64,000 bases of DNA from Ictalurus punctatus (GCF_001660625.3 NC_030427.2:12408711-12472710); one strand, 5' to 3'; numbered from the stretch's first letter, positions 1 through 10,700 are shown. Numbers and translations are program-made. Notes: generated from the sequence alone by a model not told the origin.

Positions 1-292
1 CCCACATGCAGCACAACCGCAGATCATTATGATAAACACGGATTAAAATAATAGCCGCTATTCATAAACACAGATTAGAAATGATATAGACATTGCTTTA
101 AAAAGAACATTTCATTTTTTTTTAGGTTGAATTTTATTTAAAGAGTCTGTAGTTTGGGAATGACCCTGAATTGAATTCTGCGTGTAAAGTATTTAATAAT
201 GTCACTTTTGGTGCACTAATATAAAATACGCAATTATAAGATTATCAAACTAATGCGCAAACTCAATTAGTCAGTTTGTTATCTACAAAATA

Positions 293-347
<55 letters not shown>
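293..347. repeat. (ATT)n microsatellite
   Basis: An uninterrupted ATT trinucleotide array of about 18 units. Confidence 0.95.
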
Positions 348-511
348 GCTCGCATAGCAGACTTTGACCTCTTAGCTCGCGCATCTCTTACCATTGTATG
401 CTTTCTATGAATGTAAATATGATGTGTTGGATTGCTCTTGAGTCATTGTGGTGACTGTCTATCTGTGTATCTAGTTTGTTTTCACTGGAGTTTCAAAAAA
501 ATATTCAGCAC

Positions 512-553
<42 letters not shown>
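512..553. repeat. (GAAA)n microsatellite
   Basis: An uninterrupted GAAA tetranucleotide array of about 10 units, purine-only on the plus strand. Confidence 0.95.
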
Positions 554-555
<2 letters not shown>

Positions 556-758
556 GACACATTGGCCAAAACTAGCTCGCGCGTGGCATGATAATACCAG
601 GAGAAAACAAGCCACCAAGAGTGTGTTGTCATTAATAATATGCGCTATTTCATGATTTTTAAAATAGCAATGTTTCGCTCAGTAAAATGAGTGTTACCGA
701 GGAAGTTACTTGGAAAAGAAAAAAACGAACCCAGTTGGAAAAATCTATATTTGCTTTA

Positions 759-789
<31 letters not shown>

Positions 790-961
790 TTTTACATGCA
801 GAAATCATAACATTACTGTAAAAGAACATATGACAGAATGACATAAATATTTGATTTGTCGTCCTGCGTCTTAAAGAGTGTGCTCCGCTTTCACCTGTGC
901 AGGTGAGTTTAAAGGTAAAGTGTCCCGTACAAATTTGGAAAATAGGATACAATACCAATAC

Positions 962-962
962 A

Positions 963-995
<33 letters not shown>

Positions 996-999
996 TATT
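962..999. repeat. (AT)n microsatellite
   Basis: An AT dinucleotide array with one C interruption near its end. Confidence 0.9.
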
Positions 1000-1087
1000 C
1001 ATTGTTTACAAGTGATTAAAATAAACAAAACAAAACAAAACAAACTGATATACTGAAGGAAGGATGGATATAAGAAGTGTCACCTAC

Positions 1088-1310
1088 CTTCCGCGTGTTA
1101 TGGGTTGTATCGTGTCCGAGCCGGTTGTGGAAACGAAGCGGATCCTTAAGCGAACCGATAGCAGCGCCTCGGTGAAGGGGAAAAAAGGGGGGAGTAAAGA
1201 AAAAGTGCTCGGGAAGGAAGGACCGTTATTCCTGGCGCTCAGGTTTGGGACTGATCCCTTTCAGCCACTCCAGGAAAGCAACCTGCGCACGGACTGACGC
1301 GTTACGCCTC
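1088..1310 (-). other. candidate minus-strand first exon (5' UTR type)
   Basis: Read on the minus strand, this GC-richer, CpG-containing block ends at CGGAAG|GTAGGTG, a close match to the vertebrate splice-donor consensus, with the intron GT at 1087-1086. The block stands out from AT-rich flanks and has no microsatellite inside. No convincing minus-strand start codon with a long frame was seen, so if it is an exon it would be a non-coding 5' exon or part of an lncRNA. A plus-strand open frame of 77 codons covers the same bases (1064-1297) and could be a chance frame. The upstream boundary near 1310 is set only by the CT repeat that follows. Without RNA data this is a hypothesis. Confidence 0.3.
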
Positions 1311-1320
1311 TTCTAATGAC

Positions 1321-1323
<3 letters not shown>

Positions 1324-1362
<39 letters not shown>
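1324..1362. repeat. (CT)n microsatellite
   Basis: An uninterrupted CT array of about 19 units, followed by GA-rich sequence near 1387-1410 that could pair with it. Confidence 0.95.
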
Positions 1363-1366
<4 letters not shown>

Positions 1367-1672
1367 TTCTTTTCTGCACTACTACAGAGGAGAGAGAGAG
1401 GGAGAGAGGCTGAGACACACGCCACACGCCACCTATCTTCACACGGAGGGATAATGGAGGAGTGCGCATCTCATGGGAAGCGTCAGAAGTTTTTTTTTTA
1501 TTTTTTATTTTTTATTATTATTCATCTTCTTCCGTTTTTTAAAATGTATTGTTCTAAGGAAGTCACATTTCGACATTTCCAGCATGGTTAGTATTCAATC
1601 TGGAGTCTCATAATGTCCTAGTTTTGTTTCTTAATCATACTTAAAACTAATCAGGATCAAACGACTAGTTGG

Positions 1673-1675
<3 letters not shown>

Positions 1676-1744
<69 letters not shown>
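1676..1744. repeat. (AT)n microsatellite
   Basis: An almost perfect AT array of about 34 units. Confidence 0.95.
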
Positions 1745-1747
<3 letters not shown>

Positions 1748-2361
1748 TCTTGAATAACTCGGTTGAATAACTTTGGCCACGTCCCAAATTGAGCGTCAAG
1801 TTTACCACAGATTAGAAGATATTGTTTTTCCCACCACTGATTGGGTTCTACACTGTTTAGTAGTTTAGTATGCGGTTTGGGACGGAGCCTATTAGTCTTT
1901 TAAACTGGGTGCGTCGTGCTGCCTTCATGTGCCACAGGATTTGTGGTTAATGCGAGTTTCCGACTTCAAAGTTGCATGTCCGTTCAAGTCGCAATAAGAA
2001 TAACAATAATGTAAATGGTAAAAATAATGATAAAACGTGACGCCCGAGTTTTTGACTTGTCCCAAAGCGTCATTTCCATAAAGACAGAAGAATTCACTGG
2101 ATTGTGGTAGGTCATTCTTTATTATATAATAATATTAATGATAATAATATGTTTTGAGGAACAGAACTTACTTTTCAGTTTTCCGATTTTGCTGACCGAT
2201 TTTTTACTTCAGACTCTGAAGTGAACTAACCCATGCTTCCTATCTAACTTTAGACGTGCACTTGAGTGCGCAGGCTCTTAATTCATATTGAAGGAGCTTG
2301 TGCATATAGCGTCAGGATTCTTCAGCATGCGCATGTAGATTCCAGGTGTTACAGTTGTTCC

Positions 2362-2362
<1 letters not shown>

Positions 2363-2396
<34 letters not shown>
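2363..2396. repeat. (GT)n microsatellite
   Basis: A perfect GT array of about 17 units, upstream of the candidate promoter. Confidence 0.95.
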
Positions 2397-2398
<2 letters not shown>

Positions 2399-2449
2399 TA
2401 CTTACATTTGTGTTTTATTTATAACCGACTTATTAGCCCGGAAAAAGTG

Positions 2450-2620
2450 TACTGTGCGCATGAGCTGGGGCGTGGGGAGGGAGCAAGACAAGGAGGAGGT
2501 GGGGGGAGCCCCACCTTGAGAGGGACGTGATTGGCTATACCTACCGATCCAGTTTATGGATAATTAAATCATCAATCAGGGCGGCGGGAGTGCGCGCTCG
2601 CTCGGGTCCATGCTTCCGTT
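2450..2620 (+). promoter_or_regulatory. candidate GC-rich promoter with CCAAT box
   Basis: The segment changes abruptly to G-rich and CpG-containing sequence. It holds an inverted CCAAT box (gattggct, 2529-2536) and an AT-rich patch at 2553-2579 with homeobox-like cores (tttatgg, ataattaaat, atcaatca). CG-dense sequence follows from about 2580. No canonical TATA box sits at a suitable distance. This resembles promoters of vertebrate developmental genes, but the gene it would drive cannot be named from this window. A divergent partner may be the minus-strand exon candidate at 1088-1310. Confidence 0.4.
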
Positions 2621-2735
2621 CAAAGCAAATCAGATCGGAGCGGAGCGCGCGCACAGCCTGAGAAATGCTTTGTAGCACGTGAAGTTAAGAAAGAGAGACA
2701 CATCGTGTGCGGAGTCATCGAGACATGTGACCTAG
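2600..2735 (+). other. candidate plus-strand non-coding first exon
   Basis: GC-rich sequence immediately downstream of the CCAAT-containing segment runs to CCTAG|GTATGT, a good splice donor with GT at 2736-2737. No long frame begins in it, so it would be a 5' UTR exon. No matching coding exon was recognised downstream in the window, so the next exon would have to be beyond 64 kb or be short and unrecognised. The start at 2600 is a guess from base composition. Confidence 0.3.
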
Positions 2736-2975
2736 GTATGTATGTATGTATATATATATATGTATTATTAGTAGTAGTAGTAGTATTATTAGTGTCTTTT
2801 TCGAGGATACTAATTAAACTAGGATATGGAAGGAATTTATAGGCCCACTTGCATGTGATTTGCGTCTCGTGAAGCTTCCAGAGTTTCGAGTCACGCGCGA
2901 GTCTGAAGGCAAAACGCACTTTAATTTACAGGAAGCACCGCATGATCTGTGCATAAGGCCATTTTGTGTTTTCAG

Positions 2976-2977
2976 TT

Positions 2978-3017
<40 letters not shown>

Positions 3018-3020
3018 TCC
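2976..3020. repeat. (TTTC)n microsatellite
   Basis: A perfect TTTC array of about 11 units. It is responsible for several Phe/Leu/Ser-rich open frames that cross it. Confidence 0.95.
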
Positions 3021-3029
3021 AGTTTGCAC

Positions 3030-3290
3030 GGTGATCTCGTGCTTCATATGCGCGCTGCTGCTGCTTCTGCTGCTATTGCCACTGCTGCCACGCTGACGCC
3101 GCGCGTGCTCTCAGCACCACTTATCGGTTCATTCATCCTGAATGCGCCGCTGCCCTCGCGCTGCTTCGCTCTGAATATTACATACAGCGTGAAATCGGCT
3201 CCGAGTCCGCGGCCAACCTGTGCTGCAACCTCCGGGTTAATGTATCCGCTAATTTCATTGGGAAAACAGGACGCCACCATCTCTCTGTAT
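3030..3290. other. CpG-rich single-copy island
   Basis: A GC- and CpG-rich stretch with a GCTGCT-like run at 3055-3090. It lies about 300 bp after the candidate first exon and could be part of the same CpG-island promoter. The Leu-rich peptide one can read here (ALLLLLLLLPLLP) comes from the CTG-like run, and the frame is interrupted shortly afterwards, so I do not call a signal peptide. Confidence 0.3.
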
Positions 3291-3295
3291 GCTTG

Positions 3296-3338
3296 GGTGT
3301 GTGTGTGTGCGTGTGTGTGTGCGTGTGTGTGTGCGTGC
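3296..3338. repeat. (GT)n microsatellite with GC interruptions
   Basis: A GT array with regularly spaced GC steps, giving a GTGTGTGTGC-like subpattern. Confidence 0.9.
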
Positions 3339-3496
3339 TTTCATAACGCGTTGAGACATATTTTGACATGAAAACTGCCATCAGATGCTCTTCATTCATT
3401 CATGCATTCATGTGCATATACTGTATGTGAAGTAATACAAAAAAAAGACCAAACTATAAACTAATATCCAATTAAAATAATAATGTTTGCTATTTA

Positions 3497-3837
3497 GGGC
3501 GCACAGTGGCTTAGTGGTTAGCTCATTGGCCTCCAGGGTCAGGGGTTCGATTCCCGCCTCTGCCTTGTGTGTGCCGAGATTGCATGATCTCCCTGTGCTG
3601 CGGGGGTTTCTTCCAGGTACTCTGGTTTCCTCCCCCAGTCTAAAGACATGCATGGTAGGCTGATTAGCGTGTCCATAGTGTCCATAGTGTATAAATGTGT
3701 GTGTGATTGTGCCCTGTGATGGATTGGCACCCTGTCCAGAGTGTACCCCGGCTTGTGCCCGATGCTTCCTGGGCTCCAGGTTCCCCGTGACACTGTAGGA
3801 TAATTGGTATAGAAAATGGATGAATGGAGGGATGTTA
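3497..3837 (+). mobile_element. full-length tRNA-derived SINE (Mermaid-like)
   Basis: The head carries an RNA polymerase III A box (tggcttagtgg, 3507-3517) and B box (ggttcgattcc, 3544-3554), as in tRNA-derived SINEs. The body has the fish Mermaid-type landmarks: gtttcctcc, ccagtctaaagacatgc, a gatggattggcaccctgtcc block, and a tail of gtatagaaaatggatgaatgg. The insertion is bounded by an 8-bp direct repeat, gctattta, at 3489-3496 and 3838-3845, consistent with a target-site duplication. It is the most complete copy in the window. Confidence 0.85.
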
Positions 3838-3845
3838 GCTATTTA

Positions 3846-4605
3846 TTCAAAATATTGATAAAATTCTAATTCTAAGATATAAAATAATGCATAAGCCACA
3901 ATCCAGTAATTGTTTCTTATATTCTGTAAACCACACAGCTAGTTTTTTTTATTTATTTATGAATTAATACCATTTATAAAATAATGTGTGTGTTATTGTC
4001 ACTGCAGGAAGAAAGCTCTAAAATAGCTGAATATGATGTCATGTGAGTCACGTACACTCTCCACATTAAAGGTGCCATCAAGGAGACATGTTCTGCACAT
4101 CGTTTACCTGGAATCCTTTAAAAAATAATTGAAGGAACATAACTGGACCTGAAGGACCACTATGTTAAAAATTAATTAAAGTGTACATCATGCAATTTCT
4201 CTGTTAAAGATACGTATTACAGGCACAAAGCATGTCACCTTGATGGTATCACTCTAGAGAAAATGGAAAGTACAACTTCTAAGAGTGTAGGCACTAAATA
4301 TTCATCAAATGAATAATGGAAAATAAGTATAAGTATTTAAAAAAAGCATAATTTAATCCCTATTACGTTATATTATCTCTATATTATTATCTAGACTGCT
4401 TTATCTGTGCCATGCCTGAGGGCTGAGAGTTCCATAAATACTCTCACAAGACAAAACGACACAAGAGATGAAGATTGTCAGATCAGTTCGCTGTGAAGAA
4501 AAGTGTGTGTGAGATGGACTCATCAGCAGGAAAAGGAGCAGCAGAGAATAAGAGATGAGACGACATGAGACGTTTGTGTGGAGTGTTTTAGATGACAGAG
4601 GATGA
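3846..4605. other. single-copy sequence, nothing recognised
   Basis: AT-rich sequence with no repeat I recognise, no long frame and no clear splice-flanked exon. Confidence 0.6.

Positions 4606-4609
<4 letters not shown>

Positions 4610-4672
<63 letters not shown>
4610..4672. repeat. (GT)n microsatellite
   Basis: A perfect GT array of about 31 units. Confidence 0.95.
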
Positions 4673-4675
<3 letters not shown>

Positions 4676-4756
4676 GCTCCAGGAGCTGAGAGCGATGAGA
4701 AAGTTCCAGAAAATCTCACATCTGTAGCAGCAGGGATAGAGCTGAGCACACAGGTG

Positions 4757-4758
<2 letters not shown>

Positions 4759-4805
<47 letters not shown>

Positions 4806-4818
4806 GAGAGAGAGAGAG
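4759..4818. repeat. (GA)n microsatellite
   Basis: A GA array of about 30 units with one C interruption at 4793. Confidence 0.95.
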
Positions 4819-4888
4819 TTATTTCCTGTCTATGAGAAAATCCTTTGAGTGTGTTCTCCTCTTTCTGTCACACACCCCCATAGAACAC

Positions 4889-4902
4889 ACCCTCTCTCTC
4901 TC

Positions 4903-4939
<37 letters not shown>
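4889..4939. repeat. compound (CT)n-(CA)n microsatellite
   Basis: A short CT run followed directly by a CA array of about 18 units. It lies within 300 bp of the GT and GA arrays, so this locus is a cluster of three dinucleotide arrays. Confidence 0.9.
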
Positions 4940-4943
<4 letters not shown>

Positions 4944-5485
4944 TACACATGCACACATTCTTCATAGTCTGACTCATTTGAACTCCTCCTTCCAGGTGTT
5001 TATGAGTTGCACAACCGCAATACTGATTATTGTTATTAGACATTTCAGCCTAAAATGGTGGACTGATATCAGAGCTGATGTGTTTCTTGGTGCAGTATGA
5101 AGATAAATTTAATGCACCCCATGAAAATGTATCATTTAGACTGACACAAGACATGAATATAGCACACACGTCTGCTTCATAGATTTATAACTTCTGCCAC
5201 TTTTTCGATGCAGAGATTCATTTAGTTTTAAATGCAGTAATACCAAAGGTATTATTATTGTTATATTATTATTTTCCAACAAATGTCTAAAAAAATTACT
5301 AGTTAGTGCAAAATTTAACATGAGTAATGTGTTGTTGTTGTTGTTTTTTTCAGACTTAATCGAGTATAGAAAACAAAAGGGACAAGGTTTTTCAACATAC
5401 AAAACTGACGAGAATACAGGACAAAAATTAAATTAAAGGATAAAATGTCCTCAAGACATGTTTGGTGGTAAAGTTTTCCATATTT

Positions 5486-5486
5486 A

Positions 5487-5526
<40 letters not shown>
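5486..5526. repeat. (ATA)n microsatellite
   Basis: A perfect ATA array of about 13 units embedded in the A-rich tandem block. Confidence 0.95.
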
Positions 5527-5528
<2 letters not shown>

Positions 5529-5766
5529 CTGAATAGAGTAATAAAAAAGGAGTAGAAAATGGAGAAATATCCCAAAACATGTTAAAGTAGATTAAAATAA
5601 ATAAATAAATAAAAATAAAAAGTTAATCCCAGTAACCTTGGAAAAAGGCAAACAAACAACAAAAAAAAAACATCCTTTAAATTTTTTTAAAAAAATTTGA
5701 ATAGATAAAAGGGAGTATAAAAAGTATAAAAGGGAAAAATCTTTGGTGTTAGAGTTACAGTACAAA

Positions 5767-5783
5767 GGGGGGGGGGGGGGGGG
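5767..5783. repeat. poly-G run (17 bases)
   Basis: Seventeen consecutive G on the plus strand. This is G-quadruplex-capable in principle and also prone to assembly or sequencing length error. Confidence 0.95.
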
Positions 5784-6224
5784 AGTCCCCAAAACATGTG
5801 TTAAAAACTGAGTAGAGAAAAAAAAGAAAATGTCTATAGAGAAAATGGAAATGTCAGTAAAACTTTTTGATGTTTCCAAAACATGTTTTGTCAAACTGAA
5901 AATAAAAATGAATAAAAGAGAATAGAATAAAAATAAAAAAGAAAGAAAGAAAAGAGAAAAGTCCAGTAAAATAAAAATTCTTTAAAAATTCAATATAGTA
6001 AAAATTGGGGGGAAATGGAAATCAACTTCCCAATAAGTAAGAAAAAAAAGTGCTCAAATTATTTCAGGTGTTAAAGTTTTTCAAAAACTAATAAATAAAG
6101 AGAGTAAAAAGAAAAATTTGTGAAATGGAAAAAAAATGAGTATAGCAAAACGAAAAAAAGGAAAAAAAAAAAAAAACAAGGAAGAAAAATGTCCCCAAAA
6201 CATGATTGATGTTAAACTTTTTTC

Positions 6225-6228
<4 letters not shown>

Positions 6229-6299
<71 letters not shown>
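6229..6299. repeat. (GT)n microsatellite
   Basis: A GT array of about 35 units with one C substitution near 6266. Confidence 0.95.
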
Positions 6300-6302
<3 letters not shown>

Positions 6303-6756
6303 ATGTGAATATGTAAATATAGACATGTAACAGTGACGTTGAATCACGTGAGCAACACGCCCTCTCTGTGTTGTACTGAGAATTAAAAATGCAGATAGTA
6401 AAAGCATTAAGGAATAAACACACATGATGAGCTCGACCCTTTCAGGTTTCATTCTTTATTTTTCCCCCTCAGTCTGTTTCCTCACAGCGTGGGCAGCTAA
6501 TGTGAGGTATCATTACATAGCGCCTGGTCCAGAACAGCACGAGGACTATAAGTGCCGATTCCATTTGCATAATTATCACCTGTGCGTGTGCATTTACATC
6601 ACTGCTTATGAGCCAAAAAACACCCAGGCCTCAGGAACGTTCACGGTTCTGAAACGTGCGCTGTCGTGTGTAGTAATAGCTAATACATTAAAGAATCACT
6701 GATGTCATGAATGGATCATTTTAATGAGGAGATCCATGAGGAGATTTCTGGGTGAC

Positions 6757-6793
<37 letters not shown>

Positions 6794-7375
6794 CTGAGGC
6801 TCAGCATGGAATGTGCTATTCTCACCACAACCAAGTCTGTCATATTTAGCTTGCCAGGATTTGTGCATGCACCCACACACAAACACACAGCAAATGGAAA
6901 TGAAAAACACGACAGACAATTAGAGAACGCGGCGCACGTGTGATCTCGAAGAGCGTGTGATCCAAAGGCTCTCTCGAACGCTTTACGTTCCACACACTCG
7001 GCTTCTGCCGCGCCCAAGAAATTTGAACCACGTCAGACATTGCTCAGTGAGCTGCGAGTGAGTGTGTTGCTACATTCAGTACACACACATACAAATGTAG
7101 CCATTTTATCAGCATGCTGATGTTAGGAGGAAGGACTGACTTGTTATTGGAAGGAAACGACTGTATGTGCACGCTCTCTTTCTTGTTCGATCTTTCTCTT
7201 GCCCTCTCTTTAAAGAGGTCAAGTCCACAGCGATGCAAAAGTAGCATCAGAAGCAGCGTTGTTTTTTTGTTTGGTTGGTTGGTGTGTTTTTTTATATTTT
7301 GATGTTCCAGGTTTCTGAAGCAAGTCCGCAAGAGTAGCAGCACAAAACACACCCAAGTCATTCTGACAGAATTTC
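6300..7375. other. single-copy sequence with a GT array
   Basis: Mixed single-copy sequence interrupted by the GT array at 6759-6791. A plus-strand open frame of 92 codons at 6424-6702 has no recognisable domain, an odd composition and no splice context, and is not called. No gene was recognised. Confidence 0.55.
6759..6791. repeat. (TG)n microsatellite
   Basis: A perfect TG array of about 16 units. Confidence 0.95.
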
Positions 7376-7387
7376 TTTCTCTCTCTG

Positions 7388-7420
<33 letters not shown>

Positions 7421-7432
7421 GTACATATCTCT
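7376..7432. repeat. imperfect (CT)n repeat
   Basis: A pyrimidine-rich CT array with TTTCT and CTGT interruptions. Confidence 0.9.
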
Positions 7433-7586
7433 CTTTATCTTTGTGTGTGTGTTGCACACGGCCTAGAAAAGGTAAGCTCTGGGAAAAAAAAAAAACAAGA
7501 AGATGACTTTTTGAAATGAATAATTGACTGCTGTTTCGATGAATAATTAATCAAGCACTGGAATAATTGTTGTCGGTCTAATCTTT

Positions 7587-7621
7587 ACACACACACACAC
7601 ACACACGAATGAAAATTTAAT

Positions 7622-7665
<44 letters not shown>

Positions 7666-7666
7666 T
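7587..7666. repeat. (AC)n then (ATT)n microsatellites
   Basis: An AC array of 10 units (7587-7606) is separated by 16 bases from an ATT array of about 15 units (7623-7666). Confidence 0.9.
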
Positions 7667-8108
7667 AGCTTAATTTGTACTTTTATTGACCCAGAAATGA
7701 CTGAACTGTGGTACCTGTTCAATCACAAAAATCAGGTCAAGGCCACATGATCACTCCGTTCTTCCTTCTGTGTTGTCATATAAAGGTGTTTACATAAAAA
7801 AAAAAAAAAACAGAAAAATATTAAGTGAGAAAAAGCTCAGAAGTGCAAAATTGGCATACAGATCTGCATTACGATACAAACATGAAATGTTTAAAATGTT
7901 GCAATAAAAACACAAATTAATCCATGTGTCTTGTTTTTGTTTGTTTGTTTGTCTGACTGTTTATGTATTCGGCTGATTTGTATATTTATGTATTATTTAT
8001 TTTCTTATTAATTACTTATATGAGTGTTTTTATTTGGATTTTCATTTCTATTTTTCTTTCTTTCTTACTTTGATTTTGGGGGCTTTGTTTTATAACTCTT
8101 TCCATTTA

Positions 8109-8109
<1 letters not shown>

Positions 8110-8174
<65 letters not shown>

Positions 8175-8191
8175 TTCTCTCTCTCTCTCTC
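8110..8191. repeat. (CT)n microsatellite, compound
   Basis: A perfect CT array of about 28 units, then an interrupted CT continuation, then ACACAC-like sequence to about 8219. Confidence 0.95.
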
Positions 8192-8429
8192 AAACACACA
8201 CAAACACAAACACACACACCAGCCTCTGTAGTGACAATGTGTACAGCATGCTAGCATTCTAATCAAGGGAAATGCAGATTTCCACAATCAGTGATGTCAT
8301 GTCTTCTGGATGTTTCTATTTTAACACCGCAACCGGATTCAGTTCAGAGTGTCAGCAGCAAAAAACACTGCAGATTTATAAACCTCTATACCCACTGTAT
8401 AATAAATGAAATAAATCGAACATGACCAC

Positions 8430-8825
8430 ACCAATGCCTAATGTGTTTTATGTGTGTAAGGAATAAAACACAATAACAACCTGCCGTTAAAGGGGGGAAA
8501 AAAACTAAAACTGGAGTTACTGTTACCATCCTGGAGGCACTGTTGTGTTTTATTTCTCTTATACCACAGCAATTTGCAGACAATTACAATTTTTTAATTA
8601 ATTAATGAATGACATGATGTACTTTTTTCCATTCATGGTTACAGTTAAGGTTGTGAAATACCAGTGAAACAGCAGCTTGTCATGTTACCGAAAAGGTCCC
8701 TTGTCATGTCGTCCTCATGTTGGAAAACTTAAAGTTACAACTTTACACTGACTGTCACAGAGCACTGATATTGGAGACTCCTTCCATAAATGTGAAATAA
8801 ATTTCTCCTCACAGAAAATGTCGCA
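8430..8825 (-). mobile_element. dispersed repeat R1, copy A (minus orientation)
   Basis: On the minus strand this contains both R1 landmarks: the module ggaaggagtctccaatatca (plus-strand complement at about 8766-8785) and the module ggatggtaacagtaactc (complement at 8514-8531). The stretch between them includes a ttataccacagc-like segment, also seen as ctgtggtata in copies E and F. The family is not one I can classify; terminal repeats are not clear enough to name a superfamily. Boundaries are approximate. Confidence 0.5.
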
Positions 8826-8843
8826 ATATCAACAATTATTATA

Positions 8844-8888
<45 letters not shown>
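8844..8888. repeat. (ATT)n microsatellite
   Basis: A perfect ATT array of about 15 units adjoining R1 copy A. Confidence 0.95.
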
Positions 8889-9235
8889 TTAAATTCAGTT
8901 AATGGTGCGTCCAATGTACAGTACAAATCCCTGTGTAAGGTATATAAGTGGAAATGATAGTGTATTAGAATGAGTGCATTAGTGTTATCAGTCAGATTCA
9001 AACAATCGACAGCGATCAGGAACAGGAAACATTGTTCTTCCAGCACTGAAAAAATAACAGATGTCTTGTCTGAGTTAGCTGCAAAAATGCCGTATGACAA
9101 AAAAGAGCAAGATAAATCATTTTGGATTAAACATGTAGCACAAACAACCTCTGTCATCACGTCAGCATCCCTCCCTACCTCTTTCCCACCCCCCTATCCC
9201 CCACCCTTCTCTCTCCCTCTCTCTCTTCATTTGGC

Positions 9236-9405
9236 TGGTTCTTAAACAGGCCGAATTGAAGCGAGCTGATTCCCCCTTTGATCGCGATACTTGTTGTAAG
9301 AGAGAAAGGGCTTGAAGAGAGCGTTTGGCTACAATTGACTGCTACAATTAACGGATGATCAGAGGCCTGGCGAGCTGCACTTAGCGCCACATCTACATGT
9401 CACTG
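9236..9405. other. GC-balanced single-copy island (CNE candidate)
   Basis: This block lacks simple repeats and contains mixed, information-rich sequence (for example gatcgcgatac, aattgactgctacaatta). It lies between pyrimidine-rich and AT-rich flanks. It could be a conserved non-coding element, but I cannot test conservation here. Confidence 0.2.
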
Positions 9406-9610
9406 AATATATTTATTTATTTTTTTTAAAGAAGAGAGATATGTGGCAGTTGATTTTTTTCTTTATTTCCTATGTGGCTGGTAAACTGTAATTTGCGGGG
9501 AGTTAAGAAAGCGCATGGAGAGGAGCAGAGATGTGCATTACCATGTGAAAGGAAGCAATCAGGGGACCACTGCTGAGTCTATTGTCCAGAGAGACTGCTG
9601 ATCCTCAGAG

Positions 9611-9613
<3 letters not shown>

Positions 9614-9649
<36 letters not shown>
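9614..9649. repeat. (GA)n microsatellite
   Basis: A perfect GA array of about 18 units. Confidence 0.95.
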
Positions 9650-9655
<6 letters not shown>

Positions 9656-9799
9656 TTCTCAAAGGGATGATGGGCGTGACCAAACTGGAGTGTGCATGTG
9701 CATTTCTCTAAGTCTTATCAGCGTAAAATGTTAAACACAATCTTAAATAAACACAATCGTACAAGTGTGTGAAATCAGCCTGATGTTTAATTTAGGGAA

Positions 9800-10035
9800 A
9801 TCCAATAATCATCATCAATAATCAAGTCCATGGCAGGGGTCAAAACACAGGCAGACAACAACAAACCAGATTAATCCATGACGCAAAAACAGGCAAGGTT
9901 CAAAACCAGGAAGTAACTCAGAAACACAGGAAGCAGGAAATACAGGAAACACTTTACGTGCTTTGTAGGCTTGTCATGATAACTACTTTTGTTGGACGAT
10001 ATATTGTCCCAGAAATAATTGCGATATTTAAGACA
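9800..10035. repeat. fragments of fish dispersed repeats
   Basis: Two adjacent pieces look like known high-copy fish repeats: a caggcaaggttcaaaaccaggaa-like A/C-rich piece (about 9838-9950), and ttggacgatatattgtccc (9994-10012) followed by agaaataattgcgatat. The attribution is from memory of common fish sequence, and the family names are not certain. Confidence 0.4.
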
Positions 10036-10159
10036 TTGGGGTTTGAGATTAAAAGATGAATTTGAGACGATAGATTAGATAAACAACTAGATGTAAATAA
10101 ATAACAATTTTCCCTCTTTTCTCAGCTTCAAAATGGCTTGCTTTCTCACATGCCAAATC

Positions 10160-10472
10160 TAGAGCTCAAACCAAGTGCAGACATCCAGAGCTATTAATTC
10201 AGCAGGTCACAACTGGGAAACAAGAAACTTCTGTCAGTCACATGCTACAAAAATTTTGGTCACATGAAAAAATGGACTGGTTCAAACAAAAGGTACCATG
10301 TTCTACTTTTTTTTTTTTTTAACACATCTACATCTAAATATGAGGAAATGAACCCTGAAATTCTGATCCCATCATCTCATATTCATCTTTTGATTTCAAA
10401 CCTATATGTCTTCAATGTATAGTGAAAACAGTAGAACTGGCATTGGTGTTCCACTACCTTTGGAGAGGACTG
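10160..10472 (+). mobile_element. 3' end fragment of a Tc1-like transposon
   Basis: The segment ends with actggcattggtgttccact then acctttggagaggactgt. This is a decayed form of the terminal sequence of a common fish Tc1-like element family whose terminal repeat reads like ccaatacttttggaggggac. Upstream pieces (ggtcacatgaaaaaatgg, gaaattctgatcccatcatc) also match that family's 3' region as I remember it. No transposase sequence remains. A poly-T run of 14 sits at about 10307-10320. Confidence 0.5.
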
Positions 10473-10497
10473 TGTAGACATATAGCTTTTGATGTTA

Positions 10498-10700
10498 CAA
10501 AGCCCTGTCCTGAAGAAAATATACTGGTGTTACAAACCGCTGATACTGGAGACTCCTTTCAAAAAAGCTAAATAAACATCTCTCCATATCAAGAATTATA
10601 CCTGTGGAACTACTGTTATAGCTGCTGTTATAGAAAATAAATCAACACCTCCTGACCAATCAGAATCAAGCATTTGATGGTGCTGTGGAATAATGTGTCC
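10498..10700 (-). mobile_element. dispersed repeat R1, copy B (minus orientation)
   Basis: The complement of the R1 module lies at 10542-10560 (gatactggagactccttt). It is followed by aaataaacatctctccat, then gttatagctgctgttatag, and then caacacctcctgaccaatca, which on the minus strand is the 5' portion of the family. The stretch from gttatag through the gattggt-type module is shared with the repeat at 58.7 kb. Confidence 0.5.

Larger units (their letters stand above)
1..1087. other. AT-rich flank without recognisable gene
   Basis: This AT-rich stretch contains three microsatellites, listed separately, and several A/T homopolymer runs such as the T/A-rich tract at about 743-795. No splice-flanked open frame or recognisable protein motif was seen on either strand. 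A 99-codon minus-strand open frame at 659-958 has no protein-like composition and overlaps the T-rich tract, so I do not treat it as a gene. Confidence 0.6.
5430..6230. repeat. A-rich degenerate tandem repeat block
   Basis: A strongly purine-rich plus strand carries repeated modules of the form atgtccccaaaacatg, then ttaaagtttttcaaactg, then gaatagagtaaaaaa, then gaaaatggaa. The ccaaaacatg anchor recurs near 5448 (as tcaagacatg), 5572, 5788, 5874 and 6193. Spacing is irregular (about 86-320 bp), so units have been expanded and interrupted, including by an ATA array and a G run. I do not recognise the family. Confidence 0.6.

Noticed and set aside
2860..3096. A frame with a signal-peptide-like Leu run (ALLLLLLLLPLLP)
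   Set aside because: The Leu run comes from a CTG-like simple repeat, the upstream part is a TTTC microsatellite, and the frame ends just after.
3497..3570. A tRNA gene with A and B boxes
   Set aside because: The boxes belong to the head of a SINE, a cloverleaf cannot be completed, and SINE body, tail and target duplication are present.
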